This document shows, in pieces, positions 45,762 to 56,710 of a stretch of 64,000 bases of DNA. The translations under genes were made by a program, and so were the position numbers. The notes beneath the pieces are model-generated. The model was not told where the DNA came from, made no database searches, and saw nothing but the letters and a program-made list of their open reading frames with translations. The number at the start of each line of letters is the position of its first letter. The first letter of the stretch is position 1. The DNA is from Plotosus lineatus (Eukaryota; Chordata; Actinopteri; Siluriformes; Plotosidae): positions 48,022,001 to 48,086,000 of the forward strand of contig CM045731.1 of NCBI GenBank assembly GCA_024760905.1, read 5' to 3'.

Positions 45762-45828
45762 AACATTCAGCAAACATGACCAATAATTAAGAGTAGTTAG
45801 AGAATTTGGTGAACATTTTCACCAACAT

Positions 45829-45852
45829 TCGCTTTTTGGTGAGATACCACCG
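45829..45852. repeat. Isolated Tigger-like inverted end
   Basis: 'tttttggtgagataccaccg' followed by TA resembles the CAGTGGTACCTCACC-type terminus read outward. Its partner is not clear; it may close an element interrupted by LINE R. Confidence 0.45.
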
Positions 45853-45854
45853 TA

Positions 45855-46273
45855 AGCAGCAAAATGGTTAAATTGCTGCTCTTTTAATGCCCTCTACTGC
45901 TCCTCTGCTTATCTGAGAACACATGCTCAGTGGGCAACACTGCTTATGCACCTCGCCGTGCTTCATCTAATCTATCTCACCTACACACTTTTAAAAAAAT
46001 GAGAAGAACCCTAAGGCTTCTGAGCCTGAACTCTGCTGCAACCCTTCAAGAATTCAAGAAAGGGTTTTCCATCTCAAAATAGTTCCAGGAGGAACTCTCA
46101 GTTTGTTAAATCTGTTGCATACCACAGCATTTCTTGCGTATTCATTCAACATGCATTTCTGTACATCACTCCACACCTACACACTTTGTAGGAAGTAAAT
46201 TGTACCATCATCACATGTTCATGTAGGCCTCAGTTATTGAAGTCCTGCAATTAATACTTAAATGTTTTACTTA
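45855..46273. other. Unique DNA, nothing recognised
   Basis: No supported feature. Confidence 0.35.
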
Positions 46274-46530
46274 GACGGTTGCTGTAATGATTAGGAGTTC
46301 AAATCTTAGACAAGGAAGTTTTTGTATGAGCTTGTATGGGTTTCCGTTGAGTTCTCCAGTTTACTCTAACAATCCAAAGACCTTCAGATTATGTCAACTC
46401 CAGAACTACTCTACATTTATCCCTACAGTGGACTGCCAATCTTTGTTCAGGATGTACACATCTTACTTAAGGTCAGCCGGCATTGGCTCTGGGTTAATCT
46501 GTGTCCCTGATGGATCAGCATCATACAACA
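46274..46530 (+). repeat. SINE A copy, old and diverged
   Basis: Head (ctgtaatgattaggagttca), body (tgtatgggtttccgttgagt) and tail (ttgttcaggatgtacacatc) in order, with many changes. Confidence 0.6.
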
Positions 46531-46554
46531 ACAACCTCTAATTTATTTACTTTT

Positions 46555-46690
46555 AAAAAGTGGTGAAGTTTCTAAATCAGGAAGTCATGTGTTCAATATC
46601 CAGCACTGCCATGCTGCCACTGTAGGGCCCTTGAGGAAGGTCCTTATAACCTCCAGCTGTTGCGTTGTATAAATGTAGGTTGCTCAAAGG
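46555..46690 (+). repeat. SINE C copy, diverged
   Basis: 'gtgttcaatatccagcactg', 'ctgtagggcccttgaggaag' and 'gttgcgttgtataaatg' follow the SINE C order. Confidence 0.6.
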
Positions 46691-46864
46691 GCAAAAGATA
46701 GAATTATAAATTCTGAGGAGAAATAACAGTAACCTCATTTAGTTATTTATTTTGATCTGACTTGTGGTGAATCTTGAGTAGTTATATTCCTAGTCCCAGT
46801 AGAATTTACTTAAATCAACCATCAGTCTAGCGTTATTTGTTTATTTATTTATTAGGCATGTCGA

Positions 46865-47195
46865 CACACAACACAGTGGTTAGTTAGCATGTCTGCATCA
46901 CAGCATGAAGGTAATCCGGGCTTGAATGTTTCTGTGTGCATGTGTTGTCCAAGCTTGTGTGGATTTCCTCTGGGTACTCCAGTTTCCTCCCACAGTCCAA
47001 AGACCTACACATTAGACTAATTGACTGTTCCAAATTCCCCTGAGTGTGGGTGTAAATGGTTAAGTGTGAATATTAGCCCTGCAATACTCTGTTGCTGTAT
47101 GGGGTGTACCCCACCTTTGCCCATTGTCAGCTGAAATAGGCTCGAGTCTCGCTGTGACCTTAATAGGAGTTAATGGTTCGGCACATGAATGAGTG
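46865..47195 (+). repeat. SINE A copy, full length
   Basis: Head (acacagtggttagttagc), body (cagtttcctcccacagtcc) and older-type tail ending 'atggttcggcacatgaatga'. Confidence 0.8.
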
Positions 47196-47645
47196 ATAAT
47201 TGGAAATATTGGTACTATTGTTGGTTACAGCTTTGTGACAGCTACACAAGAAGTAATTAACTTTTTGAAGCATTGTGTCTCAATTTTGTCCCATATTTCT
47301 TGACAAATTAACTTCAGTTCCCCAAGGGTTAAGGGATAGATTCATAATTTCAAAATCCTGCATAAATTTTCAAAAGGATTCAAGTCAGGATTTTGGCCCA
47401 GCTATGCAAATTCATCTTGATTTATTTTGGCTGCTGATGCCGCACTGTTGACTTGTTGAAACATCCATCCATCCATCTTCTCTTCAGATTAAGTTTCCTG
47501 GACAATGAGATTTTATCCTCTAATATGTCCAGGTATGTTGCTCTATTCATGATTCCTTTGATGGTCTGTAAGTGATTTTTATAATGTCATGAAGCTTCAA
47601 CATCACATGTTTCATCTTATTGGTCTGATTTGTCCAAATGCCTTC
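47196..47645 (-). pseudogene. Possible Tc1-like remnant
   Basis: 'ggattcaagtcaggattttg' and 'tgattcctttgatggtctgt' resemble inverted Tc1 transposase-gene sequence. A CATC repeat (47463-47477) interrupts. No ends or catalytic motifs seen, so this is tentative. Confidence 0.35.
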
Positions 47646-47649
47646 AGAT

Positions 47650-47735
47650 GTCTCACAGCAAGAGGGTCCTTGGTTTGATTCCTGGGCTTGGCTGTTCATT
47701 CATTCATTCATTTTCTCAACCGCTTAATCCTACTT
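47650..47735. repeat. SINE A head and inverted tail fragments
   Basis: A plus-strand head piece (cacagcaagagggtcc, ggtttgattcc) is joined at about 47695 to an inverted tail (cattcattcattttctcaac). Confidence 0.6.
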
Positions 47736-47751
47736 TCTTTTTTCTTTTACA

Positions 47752-47898
47752 AGCCTCTCAGGATAGGCAGTGAGAGACATGGCTGGCCTTTGATAAGCCA
47801 GTTAGCCGTGCTGGGGGGACAGCAGTAACAACTGTTGACAGTGGGGCTTGAAAACCTAACCTTGGAATTAGTAATCCAGCACTGGATCACCACTGCCC
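47752..47898 (-). repeat. SINE B head half
   Basis: Inverted head and first body part (cagtgagagacatggctggc, ccagttagccgtgctggg); the 3' half is absent. Confidence 0.72.
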
Positions 47899-47904
47899 AG
47901 CTGA

Positions 47905-48275
47905 GATATTTCTTTCTTTCTTTTTTTTTCTAAGTACCCACATTTTCTCCCTAATTTAGCTGTGTAGTATTCCCACCCATCAGTTTTTGCCTTCCCTATA
48001 ACACCACCGACCAGGGAGGGGCAAAAGCATGTACACACACCTTTCATACCATGCAATGCTAGCCACCCGCCTATCGGCCCCCTCTTACAAATGAGCTCAG
48101 AAATTGGCTGGCGATAGCTGTGAGTGACAGGTAAATGAGCATGTGCTCCCCTGTGAAAACTCAGCCAATTAGCTCCCATGGACTCCTGGCTATGTATGGC
48201 GCTGGCATTAACCCGAATTCAAACTTGCAATCCCTGGGTTAATAGTCACGCATGTTGTCGATGCACCATTCAAGA
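47905..48275 (-). repeat. SINE E copy
   Basis: T-rich end, 'ctccctaatttagctgtg', 'gaccagggaggggcaaaagc', 'aatgctagccacccgcc', and inverted head (aacttgcaatccctgggtt, tgttgtcgatgcacca). Confidence 0.8.
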
Positions 48276-48280
48276 GCCCA

Positions 48281-48515
48281 GGCTTGGGTGTTTCTGTGTA
48301 GAGTTTACATGTTCACCTTGTGCTTGGGTGGGTTTTCTCCGCGGATACTCCAATTTCCTCCCATACTCAAAAAACGTGTAATTGTCTGTTCCAAATTACC
48401 CTATGTTTAAGTGTGAGTGCGAATAATTTGGTACGCTTTGCCATGTGATGGTCTGGCAAGCTGTTTTGGGTGGACCCCCCCCCCCCAATTTTCTCTGGCT
48501 TACTTATGACCTTTT
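48281..48515 (+). repeat. SINE A copy, head-truncated
   Basis: Body from 'ggcttgggtgtttctgtgta' to the tail, with a poly-C run at 48476-48486. Confidence 0.75.
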
Positions 48516-48918
48516 AATAAGACATGGCTTGAATGGTAGTCCTGTGTCCGTGCCGCCACAGAAAACCCAATAAAGCTACACTACCAATAAAAATACAGAT
48601 TTACTATTGAAAACAAACTGAAGGCCCAAAAATTAAGACTCATACACCACCACTCAGACTTTCACTGAATAAAAATAACTCATAAAATCTAACTCAGCGA
48701 TGTGAACATACTTTTGCTGAGCAAATTGAACACGAACAAGAGAACATAACACAAAATTGTAAAACGGATAATTAAATTAATGCAATGCAAATGAATGGGT
48801 TGAAGGGTGGAGAAAAGAAAACTCAGTGTTAACCTTTCCTGCTTTCACCCCAAACTATAGTCAGGAACACCGATCGACTAACTTAAATTAAGAATTAAGA
48901 ATTAATTATTAATTTTCA
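48516..48918. other. Unique DNA, nothing recognised
   Basis: No supported feature. Confidence 0.4.
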
Positions 48919-49250
48919 GTGGTACAGTGGCAAAGTGATTAGCATGTCCACCTCACAGCAAGAAGACCTGGATTCGATTCTCAGCTCGGAGCATTTCTAT
49001 GTGGAGTTTGCCTGTTCTCCCCGTGCTTGCATGGGTTTCCTCCGGATACGCCGGTTTCTTCTTACAGTCAAGAAACATGCACACTAGGCTAATTGTCTGT
49101 TCCAAATCAACCTTAGGTGTGAGTGTTGGCTCTCTGGGAGCCTGGTGAGCTGTCCATGGTGTATCCTGTCCTCACCCGGAGTGGGCTGAGATGGGCGCCA
49201 GCCTCCCCTCAACCATAATTAGGATTAAGCCGCTTAAAGAATGAATGAAG
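48919..49250 (+). repeat. SINE A copy, full length, younger tail
   Basis: A box TGGCAAAGTGA (diverged), B box GATTCGATTCT, well-preserved body and tail (ctgagatgggcgccagcctc, aattaggattaagccgctt). Confidence 0.85.
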
Positions 49251-49674
49251 GAATTTTCTTTAGGGCTGAAGTTAATTCAGCTTTTAAAATGATCCATGCT
49301 ACTCTTATAACACCAGCCTTGGACACCCATCAATAAAGATAATCTATTTTCGGCTTTAGGCTTAAATCTATATGTTATTACTAATTTGAAATAGTATGCT
49401 TCTCAAGAATGCAGAAAATGCAATTTTTGTAAACTTTGTCTGTGTTTTCTCTGATGGGGTCATATATCATAGTTTTGCTTGGGAATTTTATCAATTAAGT
49501 CAAAAGGGCATAATAAGTATAAGCGTGGAACTAGATACTGTGGTTTGGGATACTACAGACAATGAGACAGGAGGACAGTTCACTCTCTTAATTCACTTCA
49601 TTTTCAATTTACATTCCTCTGCTTTTCACCATTTATTTTCTCCTATACTCTCACCCTGAAACTTATACTCATAA
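49251..49674. other. Unique DNA, nothing recognised
   Basis: The ORF at 49396-49659 is 87 codons with no recognisable motif. Confidence 0.4.
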
Positions 49675-49690
49675 CATTCTCTATGTACGT

Positions 49691-50014
49691 CTTCTTCTTC
49701 TTCTTCTTTTACTTTCGGCTGTTCCCTTCAGGGGTCGCCACAGCAAACCATTCGCCTCCATCTCGCCCTGTCCTCTGCATCTTCTACTCTTACTCCAATG
49801 ACCTTCATGTCTTCCTTCACCACATCCATAAAGCTCTTCTTTGGTCTTCCTCTAGGCCTTCTGTCTGGTAGTTCAAACCTCAGCATCCTACTGCCAATAT
49901 ACTCACTATCCCTCCTCTCTACATGTCCAAACCATCTCAATCTAGCTTCTCTGACTTTGTCTCCAAAACACTTACATGGGCTGTCCCTCTGATGTACTCA
50001 TTTCTGATCCTATC
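49691..50014 (-). mobile_element. LINE R 3' fragment
   Basis: Encodes on the minus strand the C-terminal 'RWFGHVERRDSEYIGSRML' and 'DRRPRGRPKKSF' (ORF 49940-49728). The rest up to about 50014 continues the same LINE with a frame break. Duplication CATTCTCTATGTAYGT at 49675-49690 and 50445-50460, the latter displaced by a SINE inserted at the junction. Confidence 0.9.
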
Positions 50015-50023
50015 CATTCTCTA

Positions 50024-50438
50024 GCGTCTAGCGTAGGCCTCCGTCAGTCCCGAAGGACTATGGCTGCGCTCTGGCCAGTATCCCGACTGGTGATACTCCC
50101 CAGTGCACAGAGCCTGGGTAGGGAGTAATGAGGGACAGGCTGTTACCCAAGCAGCAAGTCCCCCCCTGTCTCGGCGCCACCGGAAGGATCCAATGGAAAG
50201 GCAAGTGCCGATACGACTGGGTTCCAGTGCCGCTGCAGGAGAGAAACTACGGTCAATTTAGAACGGCCAATTAACCTACAGTGCACGTCTTTGGATTGCA
50301 GAAACCGGAGCACCCGGAGGAAACCCGCACAAGCACGGGGAGAACATGCAAACTCCACACAGAAACGCCCAGGCCGGGAATCGAACCCGGGCCTTCTTGC
50401 TGTGAGGCGGACGTGCTAACCACTACGCCACCGTGCCA
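50024..50438 (-). repeat. SINE A head and body with an unrelated tail
   Basis: 50225-50438 is a very well-preserved inverted SINE A head and body. 50024-50224 is a different 3' region (ggcctccgtcagtcccgaag, gactatggctgcgctctgg, cagtatcccgactggtg) found nowhere else in the window. The 15-bp duplication CCTATCCATTCTCTA (50009-50023 and 50439-50453) brackets the whole, so it moved as one unit, landing at the 5' edge of LINE R. Confidence 0.88.
50377..50430 (-). promoter_or_regulatory. Pol III boxes of the chimeric SINE A
   Basis: Minus strand A box TGGCGTAGTGG (50430-50420) and B box GGTTCGATTCC (50387-50377), both close to consensus. Confidence 0.8.
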
Positions 50439-50486
50439 CCTATCCATTCTCTATGTATGTGATATATATATATATATATTCCCTCA

Positions 50487-50838
50487 GCGGGCAGTGATGG
50501 TCTAGTGGTATAGGGCGCTGGATCGCTGATCCAAAGGTTGGGGGTTCGAGTCCCACTCTCCACTAGGTTGTCTCTGTCCCCCCCCAGTGCAGCTAACTGG
50601 GTTATCAAAGGCGGGCCATGTCTCTCACTGTCTATGGTGAGAGGTTCATGTAAAAGAACCATTACTGACTTTCGTAAAGAGTAGCTGCAAAGCCGTTGGT
50701 GTGTTTCTGTCCCTTGCTAAAGGGTTGTGACAGGAAGGGCATCCGACGTAAAAACCTATGCCAAATCAAATGAGCGAATCAGATGATTCGCTGTGGTGAA
50801 TCCTGAGAAAAGGGAAAAAGCCGAAAGAGAAGAAGAAG
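50487..50838 (+). repeat. SINE B copy, full length
   Basis: Head (gggcagtgatggtctagtgg, ggttcgagtcc), body and LINE R-type tail ending AGAGAAGAAGAAG. Perfect 11-bp duplication ATATTCCCTCA at 50476-50486 and 50839-50849. A (TA)n tract precedes it and a (CT)n tract lies at 50888-50919. Confidence 0.92.
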
Positions 50839-51111
50839 ATATTCCCTCACACACACACCTGGCAACGCTTGCCTGCTTGCCTGCTTGCTTGTGCTCTCTC
50901 TCTCTCTCTCTCTCTCTCTTCTTTCTCTCTTTGCTTGCTGGAATCCCTCAACCATACACATAAATAATTGCTGGTAATGAGACACAGGTGAAGCTCATCA
51001 ACATATTACCTGCTGGCTTTACCTGACTTCTCTCTGGTCTACAGCAGGCGCTGGATCATGTCCTCACTGCCACAATGTGCCATCTTTATAAGCACTGGAA
51101 TGTTAAATAGA

Positions 51112-51418
51112 AACAGTAGTGTGACTACAACTGCCTCATAGCAAGAAGATCCTGGATTCGAGTCTCTGGCTCAACCACGGTGTTTCTGTGTGGAGTTTAC
51201 ACATTCTCTCTGTGGTTGCACGAGGTTCCACAGTCCAAAGATATGCACATTAGTTTAATTTGCTGTTCAGGTGTGAATTTCCCCTTGGTGTGAATGTGTA
51301 TGTGTTGGCCCTGCAATAGACTCAACCTTTGCATAAAGATAGCTGGGATAGACTCCAGCTTTCCCACAATCCTACTAGGATTAAGCAGTTTGGCAAATGG
51401 ATGATGATGAATGAATTT
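51112..51418 (+). repeat. SINE A copy
   Basis: Shortened head (agcaagaagatcctgg, gattcgagtctctgg), body and older-type tail ending in GATGATGAATGAAT. Confidence 0.8.
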
Positions 51419-52082
51419 AATTCCTTTTCTGATGAACATTCAGAATCAGTTTTTTTTTTTTTTTAATGTAGGATAGACAGGAATGTTAATAAATATTTTA
51501 TAGCCTGTCCAGTGTATATAGGTAGGCCAGGTTTTGACTGCCTATTGTTAAAAAAAAGGAGTAATATAATAATAATTACCCCCTGTTTAAGGTTTTATGG
51601 GAGCGTAATATTTTAAATGTCTGAAGAAATTTTTTTTCTTGTGATTATTTAAAATGAAAAAACAGTGGAGTGTCACATTTCTATTTCACGTATGAAGCAG
51701 AAGATAACGTAAATATCCTTCATCACTCTGTGCTGAAAGTGGGTTTTTCACTTATGTTGGTTCCTGTTGTCACTGTTGGTCATGTCATTGTTACCAGCAA
51801 TACAATATGCACACTGTTTCTGTTACCATGTTTATTCAGGAAAGGAAAAGCCTACATTTACACTAGTTTGTGTGTTTCTGTGCAGTAATTGTACATTTGG
51901 GCTGAGGGAAGACACCCACAGAAGCATGGCGAGAACATTCAAACTTCTCAGAGGAAGCCCTATGGTCGAGATCTCTGAACCTCAATGCCTTAAAGTGACA
52001 GTGCAAACCACAGAGCTACAATCCAACCCCCAGCATGCAACCCAAGTCAGAGCTTATACCTCAAAATAATCGAAATAAATTG
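51419..52082. other. Mostly unique DNA
   Basis: 51890-51965 has a worn inverted SINE A piece (gggaagacacccacagaagc, gagaacattcaaac). No gene recognised. Confidence 0.4.
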
Positions 52083-52278
52083 TGCTTGGTGGATTAGTGG
52101 TTAGCATATCTGCCTTACAGCAAGAAGGTCCTCTGTTCGAGTCCTGGCCTCAGGTTGGGAACTTTTATGGGGAGAATGCTCATGTTCTCTCCTTGTTTCC
52201 ATGGGTCATCCAGGTACTCCTGTTTCCCACTACAGTTCAGAGACATGCATGTTCCACTAGGTCTGAGTGTGTATGAAT

Positions 52279-52353
<75 letters not shown>

Positions 52354-52473
52354 TGTGTGTTAGATCTGCGATGAACTGGTGAACTGTTCAAGGTTCACCC
52401 AGAGTTGGCTGAGATAGGCTCTATCCTTCCTGAGGCCTTAGTAAGATTAAGAGGGTCAGCGAGTAAATGAAGA
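52083..52473 (+). repeat. SINE A copy with 79-bp GT tract
   Basis: Head (tggtggattagtggttagc; ctgttcgagtcctgg), body, (GT)n at 52282-52360, and tail ending 'aagagggtcagcgagtaaat'. Confidence 0.85.
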
Positions 52474-53400
52474 AGCAGGTGTTTTTTATTTTACACTAAC
52501 TAGAACACAACATGCATGCACACAGATTTCAGACAGAATTAAGCATGATAATTCCATGCAGTAACTCCCACTTCTATGTGAATCTGTTACCTTGGTTATT
52601 CACTCTTAGTCTGATGACACATGTCTCTTGTTCAACATAAGTGAGTCTTATGTATTTGCATAATTTTCAGGCCAAGCAAAAGAAACTTTTTAACTGGAAG
52701 AGGTTATGGCCCATTATGGCCCTTTCAATTTCGGCTACACGTCCATCCATTAAATCATCATTAACGTTGTATTACCAGCTGGCTTAACAAGGACCCGACA
52801 TACGCATCCAGAGAGATATGAGATACACAGGACTTGGCATGCATGTGAAGTCACGCTTATTTGCTCTGAGGTGAAAGAGGGAGAGGGTGCACCACCTGGT
52901 TTCGAATGCAGCACTATCACTACGGGTGGCTGGGTAGCATGACATGCACTGATTTCTGAATGGGAAATGAAAAGCTCATTTGCCTGCAACGAGCCGGGTG
53001 CTTGGCATGCCTGAGGAAAGTGAACTGAGCCACTGCATATATGATCATCCTCATCTCTCTTTCCCTCTTTCTCTCATTCTCTCTGGCTTCTACAGAGTCC
53101 ACCGAGACCGTCTACTGGAGCAGGGGATGATTTTTTGATAGGGGTTTTGGAGCGCTACAGAGAATGTAGGCAATTAAAGAACTGACTAATGTTACCTGGC
53201 TTCTTGTGCAAACATCATCTAAAGCCCAAAGTAGCCTAAAAGTGCAGTGAGCAGGCATATATTAAAAGGAAACACTGACACTTAGTCAGATGTATCGTCA
53301 ATACGACATCTCAGGAGATTGTATCCCTCCATCATCCATTGGTTAAGTTAGTGTTGGGAATAATTGCTTCTCCAGAGATGCGGAGTGGATTTCCAGCTTC
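52474..53400. other. Unique DNA with a splice-like acceptor
   Basis: 52760-53100 has mixed composition and no repeat similarity I recognise. A strong pyrimidine tract at 53050-53090 ends in TACAG at 53095, followed by a 13-codon open stretch. No donor or conserved peptide supports an exon. Possible conserved non-coding DNA. Confidence 0.35.
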
Positions 53401-53475
53401 TGCTATTTTAAATTTTTTTGGACCGTTCCACATTTCTCCTTAATTCAGTCATATCCGATTCCCACCCAACAAGTA

Positions 53476-54264
53476 CAGTGATACCTCTGCTCACGAACAT
53501 AATTGGTTCCCAGAAAGTGTGTGTAAGGCGAAAAGTTCGTCTTCCGAACATTTATTTCCCATAAGAAACCATTAAAATGAGAATAATTTGTTCCCAGGTC
53601 CCCATAAAACATAATTTTCTACTAAATAAGCCTTAAAACTACACAAAAATATACCTTATTTTATGTATAATAAATGTGCTATTGTATTGTAATTAAAGAA
53701 ATAAACTGTACTGTATAATAAAGTGGTTTTATTTACCTTTGTGATGGTAGTTGATGGCTTGATGGAATGGAGTGGGAGGAGGAGGGAGGGAGGGACTTAC
53801 TGTTTGGAAGGAGTGTTTGGAAACGCCTACTGTTTGGAAACACCCTTAGCCACACACGCACCCTTAATAGCTTCCTTGTTCTTAAGGATGGGAGCAATGG
53901 TAGACTTAGCGTACTGGTACTGGGACGCTGAGTCACACAAACGCACACCTTGTTCGTGTTTTTCAATGATCTCCGCCTGTGGTGGGGTCTTTTTCGGTCC
54001 CATAATAGCAAAAGTACACTCAATATGGTCCAAAATGTCTATCAAACACAAACCACTTCCGCACTCAAAGAAAGGGGGTGACGAACTGTGACGCCGTGAG
54101 CGTGCATCAGCTTCTCGTGGCCGCCACCGTGGCGCTGTTCGACCGCGTGGTTTGATTCGTCCGCCGAAAACTAGTTCGTCAGCAGAGACTATATGCTCGC
54201 AAATTTAATGTTCTTGAGGCGAAAAGTTCGTGAGCTTAAGCGTTCGTCAGCGGAGGTTTTACTG
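53476..54264. mobile_element. Tigger element with transposase remnant
   Basis: Inverted ends CAGTGATACCTCTGCTCACG and, read inward, CAGTAAAACCTCCGCTGACG. TA duplications at 53474-53475 and 54265-54266. The SINE E at 36988 shows the same site empty (37043-37044). 789 bp. Confidence 0.93.
53827..54003 (-). pseudogene. Tigger transposase N-terminus (HTH), truncated
   Basis: From ATG at 54003 the minus strand reads MGPKKTPPQAEIIEKHEQGV and then segments like 'CDSASQYQYAKSTIAPIL' and 'NKEAIKG', typical of the N-terminal CENP-B/psq helix-turn-helix of Tigger transposases that binds the inverted ends. The frame continues upstream to 54051 without a needed start and stops at 53827. The DDE catalytic domain is absent. 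It is a deletion derivative of an autonomous Tigger. Confidence 0.85.
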
Positions 54265-54636
54265 TATTGCCTTCCTTATCACACAACCACCACTGACCAG
54301 GGAGGAGCGAAAGCATACACACGCCCCCTCCGTGACATGCAATGCTAGCCACCCACCTCTTTTTGAACTGCTCCGAATGTATATTTGGGGCAATCTAACA
54401 CACTTGGATGGAAAGTGCTACCCGCCCCTCATACACATGAGCTCACAGACGCCCATGATTGACTGGTGATCTCTGTGAGTGACAGGGAAGTGAGCGAATG
54501 CCATCCCTCCCGTTAGCTCCCATGGACTTCCGGAAAATGGATGGCTGTGGCATTAAAACGGATCTGAACTTGTGATCTCCGGGTTGATAGTCACACATCT
54601 TGTCGATGCGCCACTGAGGAGCCCGCAGATTCCACT

Positions 54637-55191
54637 ATTTAATAGAAATAATTATATCACTATCAAAACACCCACTTTTGCCTTGTTGCAAAATATTTGC
54701 AGACAATATGATGAAAAAATACCATGGTCATTAATTTACATTTTCTCCAAGCATAAACCTGAACATACCAGCTTTTCTTTTGAAATCGACTTGGAAAAAA
54801 AAAAAACCCACACACATATCTCCAGGTCTGCCAACACCTGTTCCAAATCGCAGATGCACAAGTCCATGCCAAGCAGTAATTTGTCTCAGTTTTGCCTGAA
54901 AAGGGCAAGCATGCACAGCAGCGTTAACATCTGTTAGCAAAAGATGAAACTTTGACACATCTGCATAGCCAAGACATCATCAGCCATCTTAAAGGAAGGT
55001 TAATGGTCTAGATTCTTCATGGTAATTAATTACATATACTGGAAGCTGGACTGTACAAGTTCCATAAACAATATTTAGAGCTAGATGCTACATACAGAGC
55101 TAGATACTAGGATGCTAATCGATTTCATGCTGTAATTATAAACTATATAGATTTATTTATATGTTAAATTCCCTGTGTTTATTTTTAGTTT
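54637..55191. other. Unique DNA, nothing recognised
   Basis: ORFs at 54572-54937 plus and 54663-54958 minus lack recognisable motifs. Confidence 0.4.
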
Positions 55192-55376
55192 ACCTCATTC
55201 CAATCCTGAAAGACATGCACATTAGACTAATTGCTGTTCGAAATTGCCCCAAGGTGTTAATGTGTGATGGTTTTGCCAACTGTTCAGGGTGTACCCCGCC
55301 TTCACCCAGTGTTGCTCCAGCCTCCCCAAGACCCTAATAAGACTAAGTAGTTTGGCAAATGAGTAAGAGAGTGAGT
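55192..55376 (+). repeat. SINE A 3' half
   Basis: From 'tgaaagacatgcacattaga' to 'agtagtttggcaaatgagta'; 5'-truncated. Confidence 0.78.
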
Positions 55377-55632
55377 AAACATCTGGCATCTGTCAATCAG
55401 CAGCATCTTCTAGTTCTGAATGGATATCATTTTATGGGGCTGTCAACATCAAACACTTTCATTCCAAATGTTGTTTATTATTATCGAATAACTATAATTT
55501 TACTAGAAATGCTAATTTGATTGTAGCTCACAGTCCTCCCACAGTCCACTATTCTTGGGAAGTGAAGTGATATCCTAGTAGTATATTAGCCAATCAAAAC
55601 ATGTGATTGCACATATTCAGTGGATTTGAATA

Positions 55633-56371
55633 CCGTATTTTCCGGACTATACGTCGCTCTGGAGTACAAGTCACATTGGCCAAAAGATGCATAATAAAGA
55701 AGAAAAAGGCATTTATAAGTTGCAAACTCTACCTTGGCTTGGAAATCTTCTTTCAGTTTTTGTGACGTTGTGGTCCTCGCTCTGATATAGAGAGGGGGTT
55801 GCGTTGCATGAAGCGGTAACACCAAGAAAGTCCTCATGCAAAGTTATTAATATTCATCTCCTTGACAACTACCTGGACATGAAGATGCAACTGCACTGTT
55901 GACAAGCCTCTTCCTGATGCACGTTGCTCAACCATCCATGTGCGAGCTCGTTTTTCTAGCTGTGGCCATCTAGCTTTTAGCCCGTGATTAGCTTTTAGCA
56001 TTTTAGCGATTAGCTTTTTTTTGTTTTCTTCATTGCAGTAATAATAAGCTCCACTTTTCTCCAGTCCCTCACAAGTTTCCTGTTCACTCAAAACTTTCTT
56101 TCTGCTCCTCGACTACCATTTTCTGCTGCATATTTCACTACTTGCAGCTTGTAATCCGCAGAATAACATTTTCTTTTGGGGACCATTCAGTGGTGGATGA
56201 GCAGGTACCCTCTTGTGGTTGTGAGTGTAAAAATAACAAACATGTGAAATTATGTTTATGATGACGAACAGAATTATATGTAATAATTTCACATATAAGT
56301 CGCTCTGGACTGTTAGTTGCGGTTTCAGCCAAAGTATGAAAAAAGTACGACTTATTGTCCAGAAAATACGG
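55633..56371. mobile_element. pogo-like element (CCGTATTTTCC ends)
   Basis: Inverted ends CCGTATTTTCCGGACTATA and, read inward from the right, CCGTATTTTCTGGACAATA. TA duplications at 55631-55632 and 56372-56373. Subterminal 'aagtcgctctgga' repeats near both ends. 739 bp, a deletion derivative with a transposase remnant. This end type is very common in fish genomes (recalled). Confidence 0.92.
55837..56091 (-). pseudogene. pogo/POGK-like transposase N-terminal remnant
   Basis: The minus strand frame reads LKARWPQLEKRARTWMVEQR from about 55983 and then 'GRGLSTVQLH', matching the CENP-B-type HTH of pogo transposases and the domesticated POGK (recalled). Just upstream another frame reads 'VNRKLVRDWRK', like the Brinker-type DNA-binding segment, so a frameshift separates the two. 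No DDE domain. Confidence 0.78.
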
Positions 56372-56395
56372 TAAATAAAATATTACTCACTTCAT

Positions 56396-56710
56396 GTGCC
56401 ATGGTGGTGTAGTTGTTTACAACATCTTAGTCCTGGATTCAAGTCCTGGGCATGTTGTGGGGTGTTTCCATGTGGATTTTTCAGTTACTTGTACTTTCAT
56501 TGGTTTCCTCTGTGTTCACTGGTTTCTTCCCACAGTCTGAAGGTATTCACATTAGGCTAATTGACTGTTCCAAATTGAACCTAAGTGTAAGTGTGTGTGT
56601 GTTGGTCCTGTGATGGACTGGTGAGTTGATCAGGGTGCACCCCACCTTCAACCAGGGTCAGTTGAGACCCTGTGACCCTAGTAGGATAAAGTAGTGTCTC
56701 AAATACATGA
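56396..56710 (+). repeat. SINE A copy, full length
   Basis: Head (gccatggtggtgtagttg; ggattcaagtcctggg), body, short GT run, and older-type tail. Confidence 0.82.

Larger units (their letters stand above)
53401..54636 (-). repeat. SINE E copy split by a Tigger-like element
   Basis: 'catttctccttaattcagtc' and 'ttcccacccaacaag' precede the insertion; the copy resumes 'ttgccttccttatcaca' at 54267 and ends in the inverted head (aacttgtgatctccggg, cttgtcgatgcgccactg). Confidence 0.85.

Noticed and set aside
45017..45852. A complete transposon spanning 45017-45852 around LINE R
   Set aside because: The right side resembles a Tigger end, but the left side (caggggacgtttgacaag) does not pair with it convincingly.
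52920..53102. 60-codon minus ORF with charged residues
   Set aside because: The charged run comes from the CT-rich tract read in reverse; no other support.
53723..54091. 122-codon plus ORF and 96-codon minus ORF in the Tigger element
   Set aside because: The recognisable transposase HTH is in the other minus frame (53827-54003); these are shadows.
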